DNA of 64,000 bases from assembly GCA_009760855.2 (NCBI GenBank), contig WPIO01000031.1, positions 2,669,001 to 2,733,000 of the forward strand. Direction: 5' to 3'. A program made the position numbers and the translations under genes. Shown in pieces: positions 42,345 to 54,880 of the stretch (positions are counted from its first letter, which is position 1; each line of letters opens with the position of its first letter). The notes below the pieces were generated by a model. It did no database searches. It was not told the origin of the DNA and saw nothing but the letters and a program-made list of their open reading frames with translations. The DNA comes from Cristatella mucedo. Taxonomy: Eukaryota; Bryozoa; Phylactolaemata; Cristatellidae.

Positions 42345-44885
42345 AACGAGTATGTAATGTAATGTAATGTATCTCCGTCAGTAACTCCACAAAGTCATAA
42401 AGACCACGTGGGTGTTACGCAGGAGAGTTTTGTATAGCGCACTCACAGCCTAAGCGGCTTTCGTTACGCATTCGGTAGCCAACAGACTTCGTCTCACGCA
42501 ACAAAGAGAAAGTGGGAAGCATAGCAGAGTTAGGAGAGCAGTTGAGGTAGTGAGTAGCATAGAAGTAGCAGTTCAGGACCGCTGAAAAAGATGTGCCATA
42601 GTCGGCAGTTGGAGAGTAGATGTCGTTTCGTAAGAATTGTGGAAGCGAGTTCCACAGTCTAGGACCTGCAGAGCTAAAGCTTCTGTCGCCAACTGTCTTT
42701 AAGCAGAGGAATGGGACAGCTAATTTATTGTCCACACAGGACCTGAGGGCGCGAACAGGCTGAAACTGATGTAGCAGTTCAGCTAGGTATGAAGGAGCCA
42801 AGCCGTGGCGGGCCTTGTGGGTCAGCGTAAGAACTTTGCTCTGTATCCTTTGCTCAACCGGCAACCATCCTAGCTCTTCCAGCAAAGGTGACACGTGCTT
42901 AAACCGCTGGGACTTGAAGACCAGCCTTGCAGCCATATTCATAGCCCGCTGTAGTGGCATAAGAGCTTTCTTTGGTAGCCCAGCCAAAAGGGAATTACAA
43001 TAATCAAGCCGAGACAGAACTAAAGAGCTAGTTAGATTTTTTAAAAGCCACTGTGGGAGACAGCTTCTAATCTTGGATAGGGATCGGATGTGATGGCTAG
43101 CTGTAGAGGCAGTCTTCTGAATGAAGCTTTTGAAATTGAGGCAGCTGTCGAACACGACACCTAGATTACGAGCACGTGGTGAAGGTCGCACAATAGCATC
43201 ACCTATTAGAACAGCAAAGCATTTTAATCCAGCCACACGCTTAGGGTGTCCTATGAGAAGCAGTTCGGTTTTATCGTCATTTAATTTCAGGAAGTTTTCC
43301 AACATCCAGAATCGAATATCGGCAAGGCAAGCATTCAGTTTCTCAGTTGCTGCAGCAGATTCCGACGGTTTAAATGACAAATACAACTGAGTATCGTCAG
43401 CATAGAAGTGATATCGTATTCCATGGGCCTTAATCACTTTTCCCAGAGGTTGCCTATAAATGGAGAACAGCAAGGGACCAAGTACAGACCCTTGGGGGAC
43501 TCCACAGGTGACCCTTCTGATGTCTGAGACCTGACCCCCACACGACACGAATTGAACACGATCAGACAAGTATGATTTAAACCACGCCAGTGCTTCGTCT
43601 GCCAGACCGATCGTTGTTTTCAGTCGTTCAAGCAGAACATCGTGGTCAATGGTGTCGAAGGCATCAGACAGATCTAGCAGAGCTAGGGCAGTGACATGCC
43701 CGTCGTCGTTGCCACGTAGAATGTCATTGTTAACACGGAGGAGAGTAGTTTCGGTAGAGTGCTGCCTCTTGAAACCTGATTGAAATGTTTCTGACATTCC
43801 ATTATTTTCAATATGTTCAACGAGCTGCTTAGCAACAATTTTTTCAAGAATCTTTGATAAGAATGGAAGAAGGGAAACTGGACGATAGTTTGCCAGGACC
43901 TCTGTGTCTAATCCAGGCTTTTTAAGAATAGGTCTAACGATTGCCGATTTGAAGGACTTGGGGACGATCCCTTTTCCCAAAGAAGCATTAAAAATCTTGG
44001 TTATCGCAGGGCTAAGTTGGTCTGCAAGTGAAGACCACAGAGATGAAGGTAGGGTCTTCAGGAGACGAGCTCTTTTTGCTAGACCTTATTAAGGCAGCCA
44101 CATCACAGGCAGAAACATCAGAGAATCTTTTAAGAAAGGTCACAGGTTGAGGAACGGCGATTGCTTTGGTCGGAGGGGGCTTAATGGAGGCACGAATGTG
44201 CACAATTTTTTCAGTAAAGAAGGCTGAAAACTTTTCGGCTGAGCCCTTAATATCTGGGGAGTCAGACCTGACAGCATTGGCCAGTAAATGGTTTACTGTC
44301 TTATAAATCTGTTTAGTGTCCGACTGGCAGGAATTCAGTTTTCTAATGAAAAAAGAAGCCCTGGCTTTTTTAAGCTTTCTGGTGTAAACTCGAAGGAAGT
44401 CTTTAAAATTGACTAGATCTGCATCAGACCCCGATTTCTTGACACGATGTTCTAGCCTGCGCTTAACCCGGCGCATCTTAAGGAGTTTTTTGTAAATTGA
44501 AAGCAATCTCGACGACTTTGAACACGGATAGAGCGAACGGGAGCATGCTTGTCAAGAGCACTCCTGAGTGTCATGTTCATCGCATCTGTGAGGGTATCGA
44601 GGCTGCCGGTCGAGTCTGAATGCAGATCAAGAAGGCCTGCATCACAAACAGATTTCAAAAACTTGTCCATGTCAATGCTTTGTAAGTTACGTCGTTTGGC
44701 AAATTCGACATTGCCCTGCACGTACGAGGTAGCAGGAACAGTAAACGAGACCGAACAATGACCCAAGTGTGACACGGGCTTTCGATTGTGAAAGTACGTG
44801 AGTTCGGGTACACATCTATTCCTTTTGAATGTGATACTAACGATTTGTTATTGTTTTTATTATGGTATGTGACTCCTGCAAAAGA
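42345..44885 (-). mobile_element. LINE family B, best copy (CR1-like, 5'-truncated)
   Basis: It runs from an ACATT-repeat tail (complement ATGTAATGTAATGTAATG at 42353-42370) through a 3' untranslated region, a complete reverse transcriptase and the linker to the end of the endonuclease domain, where it is truncated near 44885. The YADD box, the tail type and the C-terminal LWNSLP motif place it in the CR1/L2 group. Three frame breaks upstream of the RT make it non-autonomous. Confidence 0.92.
42415..44775 (-). pseudogene. Non-LTR retrotransposon polyprotein remnant (EN tail, RT)
   Basis: A 521-codon uninterrupted frame (43980-42415) holds the RT domain: KSAIVRPILKKPG, NYRPVSLLPFLSKILE, LLDLSDAFDTIDHDVLL (motif A), GVPQGSVLGPLLF (motif B) and YHFYADDTQLYLSF (motif C, catalytic YADD). 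The thumb and C-terminal region follow, with NSLLAGLPKKAL, LGWLPVEQRIQSKVLTLT and RLWNSLPQFLRNDIY. Upstream, a 164-codon frame (44506-44012, RRVKRRLEHRVKKSGSDAD) and another (44775-44452, ending LDKHAPVRSIRVQSRRDCF) are the linker and endonuclease tail in shifted frames. The element copies RNA into DNA at target sites; this copy lacks most of the endonuclease. Confidence 0.92.
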
Positions 44886-45084
44886 GGTGATGGCTGCCAT
44901 GACATGGTGTTATTGCTTACTGAAGTTATTCTAGTTAGGGGGATTTAAAATTCAATTAAAAACAGAAAAAATTTGCAAAAACTAGCATATTTATTATGGT
45001 TGCCGTTCTTATCCCGAGGAAGAGGCACTATACTGGACGAATGAATGGGGCTGCTCCAATCATTCAGATCTGGTCATGTTACAT

Positions 45085-45600
45085 GTCTTCAGGGAGTTAT
45101 TTTCAGGCTTTTGAGAGCATGCAAACTAGAGGTAAGGTCCTTGAGATTCGAGATGTGTTAGAGTATTTGCAAAACAACTAGATTCGGATGAGTCAAAGTT
45201 CTGATGTATATCCTGATTAGGCAGTACTTGGATTAGGTAAGCACGCAAACAATTGGAGCTATTTAAGAGTAAGTAACAGAAACCTACAGTCGATGTTCTG
45301 CGTGATGGAGTGCCAGTGCAGGTCGGTGAGTGGCGATGTAATGTGGTTGTTTCTTGGTTCGTGACTGACAAGCATAGCTACAGAGTTTTCTACCAATAAG
45401 CATCCCATGGCACAGTCGGGGAGGCCTGTGAGTAGTGAGCTAAATTTGTTTTTAGATTAAATGTCACATCAACACTGACCAGCTTGGCTGTGGTATGCTT
45501 ATCTAAGAAAGCAAAAATATGTGCACTGCGAAGTAGCTGAAAGTAGGCTCAGACTTGACTCTAGAACTGATGCTGGTCATCTCCAGTTAAAGGGATTGTA
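45085..45600 (-). mobile_element. LINE family A fragment, degenerate
   Basis: Plus-strand TTCAGGCTTTTGAGAGCATG, AGTGCCAGTGCAGGTCGGTG and GCTACAGAGTTTTCTACC correspond to the complement of the FGDRAFSSYAPKAW, LADLHWL and LVQNSAA segments. There is no open frame of note. Confidence 0.75.
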
Positions 45601-47784
45601 GAGAACACACAGACTGTGAGCACGAAAGCGATGGGAGGCATGCTGGCGTGCCCATTTGTAGAGCTAGTAACGCTTCCGAGAACCAGTTCAGTGCAAACAC
45701 AGCCATGAGTGGGTGAACGCCTGCCGGGCCCTGTAGGAATAAGCGCCGATGCATTGGCTTCTGTAAAAGCTTATGGCAGCTTCACATTTGTGTGTTCTAC
45801 CAAAGCACAGTAGGGACACGGCAATTCAATGAGAGCTTTGATCTGTGGTGCCCTTGCTGACTTTTTAGCCATGGTCTCTAGAGGTCAACTTCTTACGAGT
45901 CTGGCAGCTGCAGAGCTGCAAAGGGGTGGAGAGCAGAGTGAGTAAAACACGGCTACTCGTGCTACTCGTCTTTCGTAAATACACAAACTAACAATCGCGC
46001 CATGAGAGTCGGGTACAAGCTATTCCGAAACAACCCTCAATGTCCCTGAAGCCCTAAAAGTCAGCTGCTCCGTGAGTATTAAGTGGCCACTTCTGAGTGC
46101 TCGATGACGACGAAGCAAGCAGCTCGGCTGGCTGACAGTCTCTTGAGACCTACCTTGCACACTGATAGGTTCTTGCATACGTGAGTGCACACGGCTCATA
46201 AGCTGTAAAAACCTCAAAAGCCACCTTCCCCAGCTTAGACCACGTTTCCCCACCCCAGCTATAACCGTATCCACAAGTCTCCAACTGCCAAACGAGGCAT
46301 TTGTATTGCTGCCTGGTTTGGCCAATCGGCCAAGGTGCTTGCCTTTAACGACCGAGGTCGTGGCCTCAAGCCCAGTGGCATATGTGAAGCACCTGGATAG
46401 AGATTAAGTTCTCATTGCGCCCTATAGAAATCAATTATATGTATATATACACACACGCATATGCAATCGCATGATCGCACAAGGCTCAGAAGTGGCTAGC
46501 TGACACTTGGATTCTTCCCCAGCTTAGATCAGCTTCATCAAGCCAGATCAAGTAACCCCAGCCCCACCTGTAACTGTTCAGTATATTCCACCAATCCCCT
46601 ACCACCAAATAAGGCCTGATGTTGCATTGTGCCACTGTCATGCAAAGATTTACGAGCCCTCCCTCACAGGTCGTTGCTTCAAGCCTGACTTGAAGACTTC
46701 ACCTCAGCTCCCCACAGAGCTTGCACCAGCTTTGTGAATTGTCCTTTGTGTGCACACGTTTTTGATGGTATAGCTAACCAATTGAAATTCTTCCATTGCA
46801 TAATGAACAAGGGGCCCGGAATCATATTTTCGTCTCTAAGGATGCCATGCAAATGTTACATTACTATTAGTTAAAATTAACCTTAATGCAGAGGTGTGAG
46901 ACTATCTCATATCCCCTCGGCTGACGGCATCATGACTGATATCCTAGTCAAGAATGTCCCACTAATCTCTGAGCATTGCCTTTCTAAAAAGTTAGACTTA
47001 AATACGAACCCGTAAAATGTTCGAGATTATCAGAAGGCTTTTAGTTATTAGTCACTGGGAACCAAATATGTCATAATCTATGAATTAGAGAGGATGAAAT
47101 GCCATCTGAAGTGAAGTGTGATATTTATAAGTTATAGCTAATTTGGCGCTCATGCAACCCAAATGTACCTGGGCATTATTATACTGCTCTGAGTTAGCTA
47201 CACGAATTTGTTACAGAAGGTGTTGGGCACACATGATTGCTGACATGTTCTGCGATCATCTGGGCTATAATTTCGTGCATTGCTTTGCTTCTACGCCTAG
47301 CCAGCCATGCTTTGGGGATGGGTAGTTCCATCAACACTGGGTCAGCAAGCGCCAGCAAGGAGAAACCTGGTTACATGGCATGGATTTGTGATATAAGAAT
47401 TTTAGCTCAGAAGCCACTGCGGCAAGTTCACGAAAGTACTGCTACTCGGAGTGCCACCTACACAGTAATCCTTCAGGCATGTAAAGATATATTTACTAGA
47501 AATTTTATTTTGTGAAATTTGAAGCATTAATTATGCAAATATTTCGTTGTACAGCCTAGCCCTTTAATATGTCTCTGCAACAAGAAGAGTAGTAACTTGA
47601 AATGAACTTGACAGCTCGACTCAAACAGAAATTGAATTGTTTAGCAGTCTCCACTCCAGACGTTTAGACCTAGCCGAAGTACTAGGCGGATGGTTACTAT
47701 TGATACGAACAGATCGCTGTACTCTAACTATACGTCTAACTCCAGATTTGCTTTGTACCTTACGACACAATTGGCTACCCACTT
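45601..47784. other. Unassigned stretch with one SINE
   Basis: Apart from the SINE at 46315-46440 and a second weak tRNA B-box-like GGTCGTTGCTTCAAGCCTG near 46671, nothing is recognised. Open frames are short. Confidence 0.4.
46315..46440 (+). mobile_element. tRNA-headed SINE with LINE-A-like tail
   Basis: TTGGCCAATCGGCCAAGGTG (A-box region) and GGTCGTGGCCTCAAGCCC (B box, about 46355-46372) form a tRNA-like head. It is followed at 46385-46430 by GAAGCACCTGGATAGAGATT, then AAGTTCTCATTGCGCC, which is the family A 3' stem-loop in diverged form. A tRNA head with a partner LINE tail is the classic SINE design. Confidence 0.72.
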
Positions 47785-48250
47785 AATAATAATAGTAATA
47801 CATTTGCATAGCGCCCTCGGAGAGCTGAATCTCTAGCTAGGCAATTTACAGATGCTGTGTAGAAAGCATTATTAAATGATTGGTTGTAAAAGAACATCGG
47901 CATACTGCAGACACAGTATAAGCAGGTACATCCACACGAAGGACGAATCGCAAAGATCCACCGAGTGCTGAAATAAGCAGGTGCACTGTAAGCACGTTTT
48001 AAAATTTCAAGTCAGAGGACGTTGTGACGTGCGTCAGCAGTGAGATCCAGGCCTGGGTGAATAGGAACTAAAGGCAGGGTATTCAACGGTTTTGACGTTC
48101 GAATGAGGTATGGCTAATCGAGTCAGAGCAGCTCGTTTTACGATGTATGATGCACCTGTTGGGGAATGGTTCTGATAGATAGGCTGGAGTCAGAGAATGA
48201 ATGTTTGGTATTTGACCGCGGGTTTACTGTAGTTTTCTTGGGTTAACGTT
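47785..48250 (-). mobile_element. LINE family A 3' fragment, degenerate
   Basis: The plus strand starts with AATAATAATAGTAATACATT and GCATAGCGCCCTCGGAGAGC (tail and stem-loop complement). It continues through CAAAGATCCACCGAGTGCTG and GAGGACGTTGTGACGTGCGT to GATAGGCTGGAGTCAGAGAA. No coding capacity remains. Confidence 0.82.
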
Positions 48251-50499
48251 AGCATACATTTTGACATTCATCTTTCCTTAAGAAAGCACTGAACTGCAAT
48301 AGGTGAGCGAGCATGAAGGATTAAACCGGAGAGTGAGAGGTTGTTTAAAATAAAGTCACGAGACTGCAATAAGAAACTGTCACGCGGTATCTTCATTTTA
48401 AAGATTCTTTGAACGTTGATTACTTGGCAGCTTCTAATGACATGCTTGGGAAGGACCCACATAGAAGGACGTCGTGTAGAGTTGCTGAGTTTTAGCAGTG
48501 CAGTCAAAGCACAGTGAGGCTAGAGACCTTTTCATAAGTGACACGACTAGGGGGGTACGTTCGGAGGTTTGCAGAAGAATCGATTGGAAAGGTTCAGAAG
48601 CGTAGTAAAGTAGGCAGTTACAAAGCTACTAGATAACACCATGGGCCATTACCGGAGCAGCCAGGCCGGCCACTCGCTGAAATATTAAGGCCGAGCTGAG
48701 AAGCACGTCTCTCAGCCTAGGAGCTCTTACCTCACTAGTCACGGAGCGGCTACCGAAGCATCGCATGGCATCTGTCCCAACTCCGACTGATGGGCGAACT
48801 GGTAAGTCTCAAGTCTACTGGCAGGTAAAATGCACCGTCGTGAGAAAATTGCATTATTAAAGACTTTCTGGGTGGCATCAATCGTGCTCCTTAAATTGCC
48901 GTACATGATAAGAATAGTCACAACGATCGGAATAAAATATTCATACGGCGTCCGTCCCACGAGAACCAAGTCTCTTGTAAGACATTTTAGAAAGGATGAA
49001 AGGGAAGCACGTCAATCGGCTAGCTATGTAGGTCAAGGCTACTTCATATATAATTTTAGCACGTGCACGAACACTGCACGAAAAACAATTCACGCTGATG
49101 GAGCCCAGGCTGTGAGGAACAAGCAAGATTTTAGCTCCATTTTGAAAGTCGTAAACTTACGAGGTGACTTGAGGTCAGTCAGTGAGTTCATAGCTTTGGT
49201 ACCATAGAAACTGATGATAGGGTCTCAGCGGAATTTCATTATAAGCACGAGCAAATACCTTGCGTTAGAAGGCAGACAGGAGGCCTCATTAATAGAAGTT
49301 ATGCTTCGTTAGCAAATGCTGGTGACGGTAGCGTATGTGAAAGCGGTCCACTGTGGTCAGCTTAGTGGGATACTATCAGACCTATATGACTCCGCCTGGT
49401 ATCTACTTGCCAGAGTGATTCACCACAGCTTAGCTTCTAGTCGGATAGTCAAAAGCCTCATCGGCCGGCTGCTCACTCACGTGAGAGGCTAGGTGGCATG
49501 GCCTTCCCGAGTCAGTCGTTTACCGTGTGCGATTGTCGGTTCAATCGACAGGTCTAAGATGCTGAATTTGCCGGATGAGTAACATACTTTTTTGCACTCT
49601 ATATTAACATGCTAGAGCAAGAAGATTGATGCCGAGTCTAAGCAAATGAACCACTATAGGAGCAAAAAAAGTGGGCTCCGGTTCTGCCGGACGGAGTCCA
49701 CGATTCCCGGCGACGTGCATATGGCACGGTAGAGGTCCCGATTGCTCAGTTGGTAGAAAGTGGGACGGATGGCAGCCATGCAGGAGTCACCTGAAGGTGA
49801 AGTGGAGGCTTCGAGCTGTCTCGTCAGCCAATCCTAAGCAGGTAGCAACTTCAGTGTTCGCCAATCAATGGTTAAACAAGAAGAAGAATTTCGACCGTAA
49901 AAAGAATTGCGGATATCGGAGGTTAAGGAATCAGCGATCCGATCGAGCCGACGGCAAGTCGAAAAGAGATGGTCTGCTAAGCCTAAGCAGCAGATATACA
50001 GTCCTCCCCTCCGTTCGGTCAGGACACGATGAATTTGGAGGTGGGCGCGGCTGACCTTCATTGGGTTGACCTTGCAGACCCACCAGCAAATCAGGTTAAC
50101 CGCCTGGTTGCAAACCCGATGGAGATTTATTAAGCACGTACGCATTGCACCGAAGAGGCTCGATGGGCGGGCCAAGTACCGTAAGCTATCTTGAAATCTA
50201 ACTACTTGAGCCAACAGAGACGAGACGTTAACAGCTCCGTCGTTGGCCGGGAGATGAGCAGAGATTTCTGGATTCCCTTCCATCTAGATATCCAATAAAT
50301 AGCCGTAGCATACGAGTTAGTTAAGCAGAAGAGAAAAAGCATGCTGTGATGCATTGTTGGAGTCTCTTCTTCTGAGGAGACGGAACTGTTTTCCTCGCTC
50401 GCTGCCGAGCTTCCGCTCCTTCTAACTGCTGTACCGCTGCAGTACTGTACCGTCATGTGCAAAAGATGCTCGCTGTCGCTGCAAAACTCTTGCATCTAC
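48251..50499. other. Unassigned stretch with tRNA-like patches
   Basis: A T-arm-like TGTCGGTTCAATCGACA (49532-49548, 5-bp perfect stem around GTTCAAT) and a tRNA-like patch at 49738-49815 are the only structures noted. The longer open frames (48830-49207, 49671-50054 plus, 50283-49834 minus) show no domain and overlap each other. Confidence 0.4.
49738..49815 (+). mobile_element. Possible tRNA-derived SINE head
   Basis: CCCGATTGCTCAGTTGGTAGA is a near-perfect tRNA A-box/D-arm. About 55 nt later GGAGGCTTCGAGCTG resembles a B box. The anticodon arm and acceptor stem do not fold properly, so it is not a tRNA gene. The downstream body and tail were not defined. Confidence 0.4.
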
Positions 50500-50745
50500 G
50501 CTTGTCCGATGTTAACATAGCAATTTCCATATTTGGCCACTTCTCCTTGACCTGCATTAGCTCTCAATCTCACAGCGTATTAACTTTAAAGGTTATGTCA
50601 CACTCACTTTCAGGTCCTTTCATTCTCTTGCTCCTTCCCGAATGGCTTCCCATTCAGGCAAGGCATCATAGCACCCGAATTATGTCGGTTAGCTGTGCCT
50701 CTTACGACCTCAGATCCTTCGGGTTTGATTCGTAGTTTTTAATGC
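50500..50745 (+). mobile_element. LINE family A fragment, very degenerate
   Basis: CACTTCTCCTTGACCTGCAT, CACTTTCAGGTCCTTTCATT and GGCAAGGCATCATAGCACCC follow the order of the family A LADLHWL, TFRSLHS and QAKHRTT coding blocks with many changes. Confidence 0.6.
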
Positions 50746-51251
50746 GTCAAATTATATTTCTACTTTCCCCCTCTACGTGATTCTTAGTTGTCTGGCACAT
50801 TCATCAAAGCTTGTCTTTTATTAATGCCCATATTTCATCAAGAAGTGTACGCAAGAATCTGCTGTGCTAAGTAACACGGCGAACCACTATGAAGCACTCG
50901 AATGTGTCTGTGGTCGATCGGTATCTGCAAACTTCGAATCTCCTTGCCTTATGCCTTACTGGGTCTGATATAGTTTTCCAAAAAAATTATCCCATTCACT
51001 CGCCATTGGCCAAGCTGTTTTTGCACTCCGAGTAAGCCCTGTATAGCACTTCACCATAAAACATGAGCATGGAAACGTTAGAGCAGAGCTTCTCACCTTC
51101 CACTGCATCTTCTTTCACCTCAAATCTCTCGCCCCTGCAACCACCGGTAGCTTACTCCCAGCTTTAACCTATTAAAACTTTAGATGATATCATGCACGCC
51201 GCAGCTGAAAGATAAATCGTAGGTCAAATGAAAGTCGCTTCACCACACGTC
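50746..51251. other. Unassigned stretch
   Basis: No assignable content. A faint family A-like stretch near 51070-51135 is too weak to claim. Confidence 0.35.
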
Positions 51252-51705
51252 AAGTAGCTTGTCTAAAAGCTGTTATCAATAGGTGCGTTTTTAGATTCTC
51301 TTTAAATGTCTTTAGGTCAGGGGATGTTGTGACTTTATTCAGAAGTAAGTTCCAGGCTTTGGGAGCATACGAACTAAAGGCGAGGTCTCCAACGGATTTG
51401 AGACCCTAACGAGGTATAGGTAAACGATTGGATTAAAAAAAGCGGGTGGTGCGATGGTTAGCCTGGTGTGGGAGTAGATCTTATATGTAGGCTGGAGCTA
51501 GAGAATGGATGGACCTAAAAGTGAGTGGCAGAACCTTAAGTCAGTTTGCTGCTTGACTGGGAGCCAGTGCAGGTCGGCGAGAAGTGGTGTGAAGTGGCAG
51601 CTTCGACGTTCGCGACAGGAAAGCCTAGCTGCAGAGTTTTGCACCAGCTGTAAGAGCCTGAGTTTACAGGCCGGTAGACCATCAAGCAGTGACTCAATTC
51701 TCAAA
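51252..51705 (-). mobile_element. LINE family A fragment
   Basis: Plus-strand AATAGGTGCGTTTTTAGATT, GGCTTTGGGAGCATACGAAC, GGGAGCCAGTGCAGGTCGGC and GCAGAGTTTTGCACCAGCTG are the complement of the TFKxNLKTHL to LQLVQNSAA coding stretch. The minus frame retains LRLLQLVQNSAARLSCRERRSC. It is truncated at both ends. Confidence 0.87.
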
Positions 51706-52186
51706 GTCCCGTCGAAATGAATCCATATTTGGTAATATTTCATTTCTCCTAAATAGCTTCATGGATAGCTTAATATCTTGCAGCTGTTGTAAGCTTTAAG
51801 GGCATGTTTTGATACGCTGATAATGTATTATCATATTCATATAAATAATAATTGGCACAATACTCCAGCTATCCTTTGCCCAGTATGACTAAGTGATCGA
51901 ACTGTATCAAACTACTTAAGGAGGTATTAGCTTGCCCCACACTTTTAGGAAGCGGATTGATTCTCTAGAGGCTCAGACGTGGGAAATTGCCAAACTCAGA
52001 AAAAGTTATCTTCACGGAAAGTTCGTTAAGCTGCAAACTACAGCGTGAATTAAATTGCCGGCATTTTTCTCAAGCAGGATCAAAGCAGGGGCTGTTTACA
52101 TTTTGTAGCTGCCCATGCCTAGCGGACCGATCAAGTTTACACAGCACGCCGCCACAGAATGAACTATGATCTATTCCCATTTTCAT
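51706..52186. other. Unassigned stretch
   Basis: About 480 bp with no recognisable content. Confidence 0.35.
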
Positions 52187-52441
52187 TTTCCGGTACGCGC
52201 CGCGTAAACGCACAGGGTAGTTGGTTATACTCGGGCTCCGGTAGTTCGCGCAGTTAACTCCGTCGGTCCGGTACGCGCCGCGTAAAGCGCTTGCGCCGGC
52301 GCGTAACCACTACTAACAGGCCCACAATAAACTGTTGCTTTCGGCACCCAGTTGTGGCCGCCTGTGTTTTAACCGCACTGCAGCACTGCATCACACAGTC
52401 CACCGGTAGAGAACCGGGGGACGAACCTCTACGCGGTTACA
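52187..52441. mobile_element. Partial LTR, 3' part
   Basis: Positions 52243-52441 are identical over 199 bp to 39661-39859 of the solo LTR, including the AATAAA signal and the ending GCGGTTACA. Upstream similarity fades. At 52189 a second copy of CCGGTACGCGCCGCGTAAA stands before the matching block. No internal retroelement sequence follows. Confidence 0.85.
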
Positions 52442-54842
52442 CACTGTCGGGTTGTCTATTCTATGTAAAAGTAACTGCGACTGCTCACAAAATACGCTTT
52501 AAAAATAAAATAAATAAAAAGTACTTGACATTGCGGACGAGAATGGGAATCGGACAATATGTCGCGTGGAGTTCTGATCGCTGGATCTGATACGGGAGCT
52601 TCGCTAGCGTCCGGGGAGCAGCCGTTGGCAGACTGTATCCCAATAACTGAGAGGATGTGCTAGGAAAACATTTCAGATGAGGCCCGACGAAAGGCTGTGC
52701 TCATAAGCATTCTTTCGGGTGAGTGGTTTTCCCTGATGGACATTGTTGCACTCAGAAAGATTCTTCCTCGTTCTGCATTTGTCCTCTGTGCCTGATGTTT
52801 GCTAAATGAGAATGTATGTGATGGCGGCACGGCAACAGTTCTGTGCAGATATTCATGGCATCGGCGGGATCACCAGAGTACGCTAGCACATATAAATATT
52901 GCCATACAAACACGTAGCTCATATGTTTGCGAGTATTCATGTCGCATCCTCTACACTGACTACTCGGCGGAAAACTGAATGCTTCTACGGTTCTTATTTG
53001 CCTCTAGAAAAGATTTTAAGTTTTTGTTAAGGTCAAGCGAGGTTGCATAATTTGTGGGTTTTAACTGAATTTGCCTGTGAGAAGATGCCAGAGAGGAGAC
53101 GCAAATGAGCTGATAATTGAAAAAGAGCCACTGTCTGAGCGGGAGGTGTTGGTGTGGATGTAGCCTTGCCATGGGAGAACGAGCGCGTAATCTATTGAAG
53201 CAAGTATTCTATTCCTAAGTGCCTGGGAAGCATAAGGGCCGCATACGGCTATCAACTTATTGCAAGTGCGTTGTCTAGAGCAGACTATTTTCCAATGCAA
53301 TTGAGGTCTGGATCGGATGGTCGTTGAAGCTCCTCTCCACCCTATAGCGATGGCGACGTTAACAATGCCTGCCCGTCGGTGTAACCTATGTCGTAAACGG
53401 TAGATTCAGGTCACATTCAAGAAAATGATTCAAGCTTAAAATGATCAATTTTGTATCTAGTCAATCTAGCGCCGTTCGGTGGTACACACTTGGAGTGGCT
53501 GAGCTGGCATATTGGATAGCTTCCAGATTTGCATAGATGGATTTTACACATGTAGGGCTGCGTTTTGTGTTAACCAGTTTCTTTAAATGGATGCTGATTA
53601 ATGGAGGACTTTAAATTCGCAGCCAGCTTCTGGATGAATAGAAATCAAGGTCTAGAAAAAAATGCGAAAATGAGAGGCATTTTAGCCAACAGCAGCGTGA
53701 AGCCGGAGAGAACGGGAAGAAGCGAAGCGACGGTGAGCTCGCAAAGCTAAAGCCATTTTTCAGCAGCATCGGCCAAAACTCGGCTGATTCTACTGAGGAA
53801 AAAGCAGATGCGCTGCGAATTCGCTAGTCAAACTATCAGGCTGTCACACTTGACGGCTGAAACTTTTCTGTGTAGTCACTAGAGTTTCCTCAAACAAGAA
53901 TCTAGACAAGCAACAAGTTAAGCACAAAAGCTCATCTGCACAATCTTTAATCGCAAATGAAGGCAATCTTTTACATTACCTCAACCTAACTAACGCTGGG
54001 TAGCTCTAAGTTGCGTGGGGGAGATTACGTTGGCGGGCAGCGAGGCTGTAATGCTCAAAGCATGCGCATCACGTGTCCAGTAGGGACCCGTAATTGCTCT
54101 AGGTTGGCACCGGATGTGCTATAAGTGGCACAACAGCTGAAACGAGACGGAGCATCCAGCAGCACCTACTATCGCGCTGGTGCGCGCGAGCACGAGCTCA
54201 GGCACACGGTCTCTATCTCTGCTAGCCAGCCTGTGGGGCTGGGGCTGGAGCGGCGGCCGTCGTCCTCCAGCCAAGCATTAGCGCTGGGCCGAAAACGCGT
54301 CGCTTCCATTGGGCCTGCTCTACGATAGCTGGAAATTGAACACCTGATGGTCTCACGTAAGTGTTCGGAAGTGGACCATCCGAACCGGTTGACGCTACAT
54401 CCGTGAGAGTTCAGTGCATGCGACTGAACAGAGCGTATGCAAATTACTGGAAACTGTTGCACCGTTTATGGTAGGCGAGTTAACTACGGAGCAGGCGCTC
54501 GGTAGTAGCGGAAGCCTAATGTTTGGCTCCTTTTTTCGCTCCACCTGGTTGACTGAATTATCAAGGTCCGGAGCTATGAGTCGCGGCAGCCAGTTGAATT
54601 TGACGGGAAGTCCGAAGTCGAGATTGTGCTATGTTTTCAGCCTCGTTCTGTCTTAATGTTGAAGCCACTATGCTACATTTGTAGCACTCGTGCACTGGCC
54701 TCGGCAATGCCCTACGTTCTTGATACAAGCTGGTAGCCGGGTCTTTCATAATCTCTGCCTGGGTTCAAGGCTGCCGCTTCTAGCGGGCTGGGGTCATCCA
54801 ACGAGTATGTAGGTTTAAGAACGTAAGATCCTAAGATAGATA

Positions 54843-54880
54843 GACTACGTAACTACGTGACTACGTAACTACGTAAGATA
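54843..54880. repeat. Short (ACTACGTA)n repeat
   Basis: Four near-identical units: ACTACGTA, ACTACGTG, ACTACGTA, ACTACGTA. Confidence 0.85.

Noticed and set aside
48830-49207. 125-codon plus-strand frame as a gene
   Set aside because: No recognisable motif, no exon partners, overlapped by opposite-strand frames.
49532-49548. T-arm-like hairpin suggesting a tRNA or SINE
   Set aside because: Upstream sequence has no convincing A box or cloverleaf; a lone T-arm is weak evidence.
49738-49815. Possible tRNA gene
   Set aside because: A good A box but no proper anticodon arm or acceptor pairing; at best a SINE head.
38997-52441. One 13-kb LTR retrotransposon bounded by the two LTR copies
   Set aside because: No gag-pol between them, the left copy has its own 4-bp target duplication, and the right copy is 5'-truncated; they are separate insertions.
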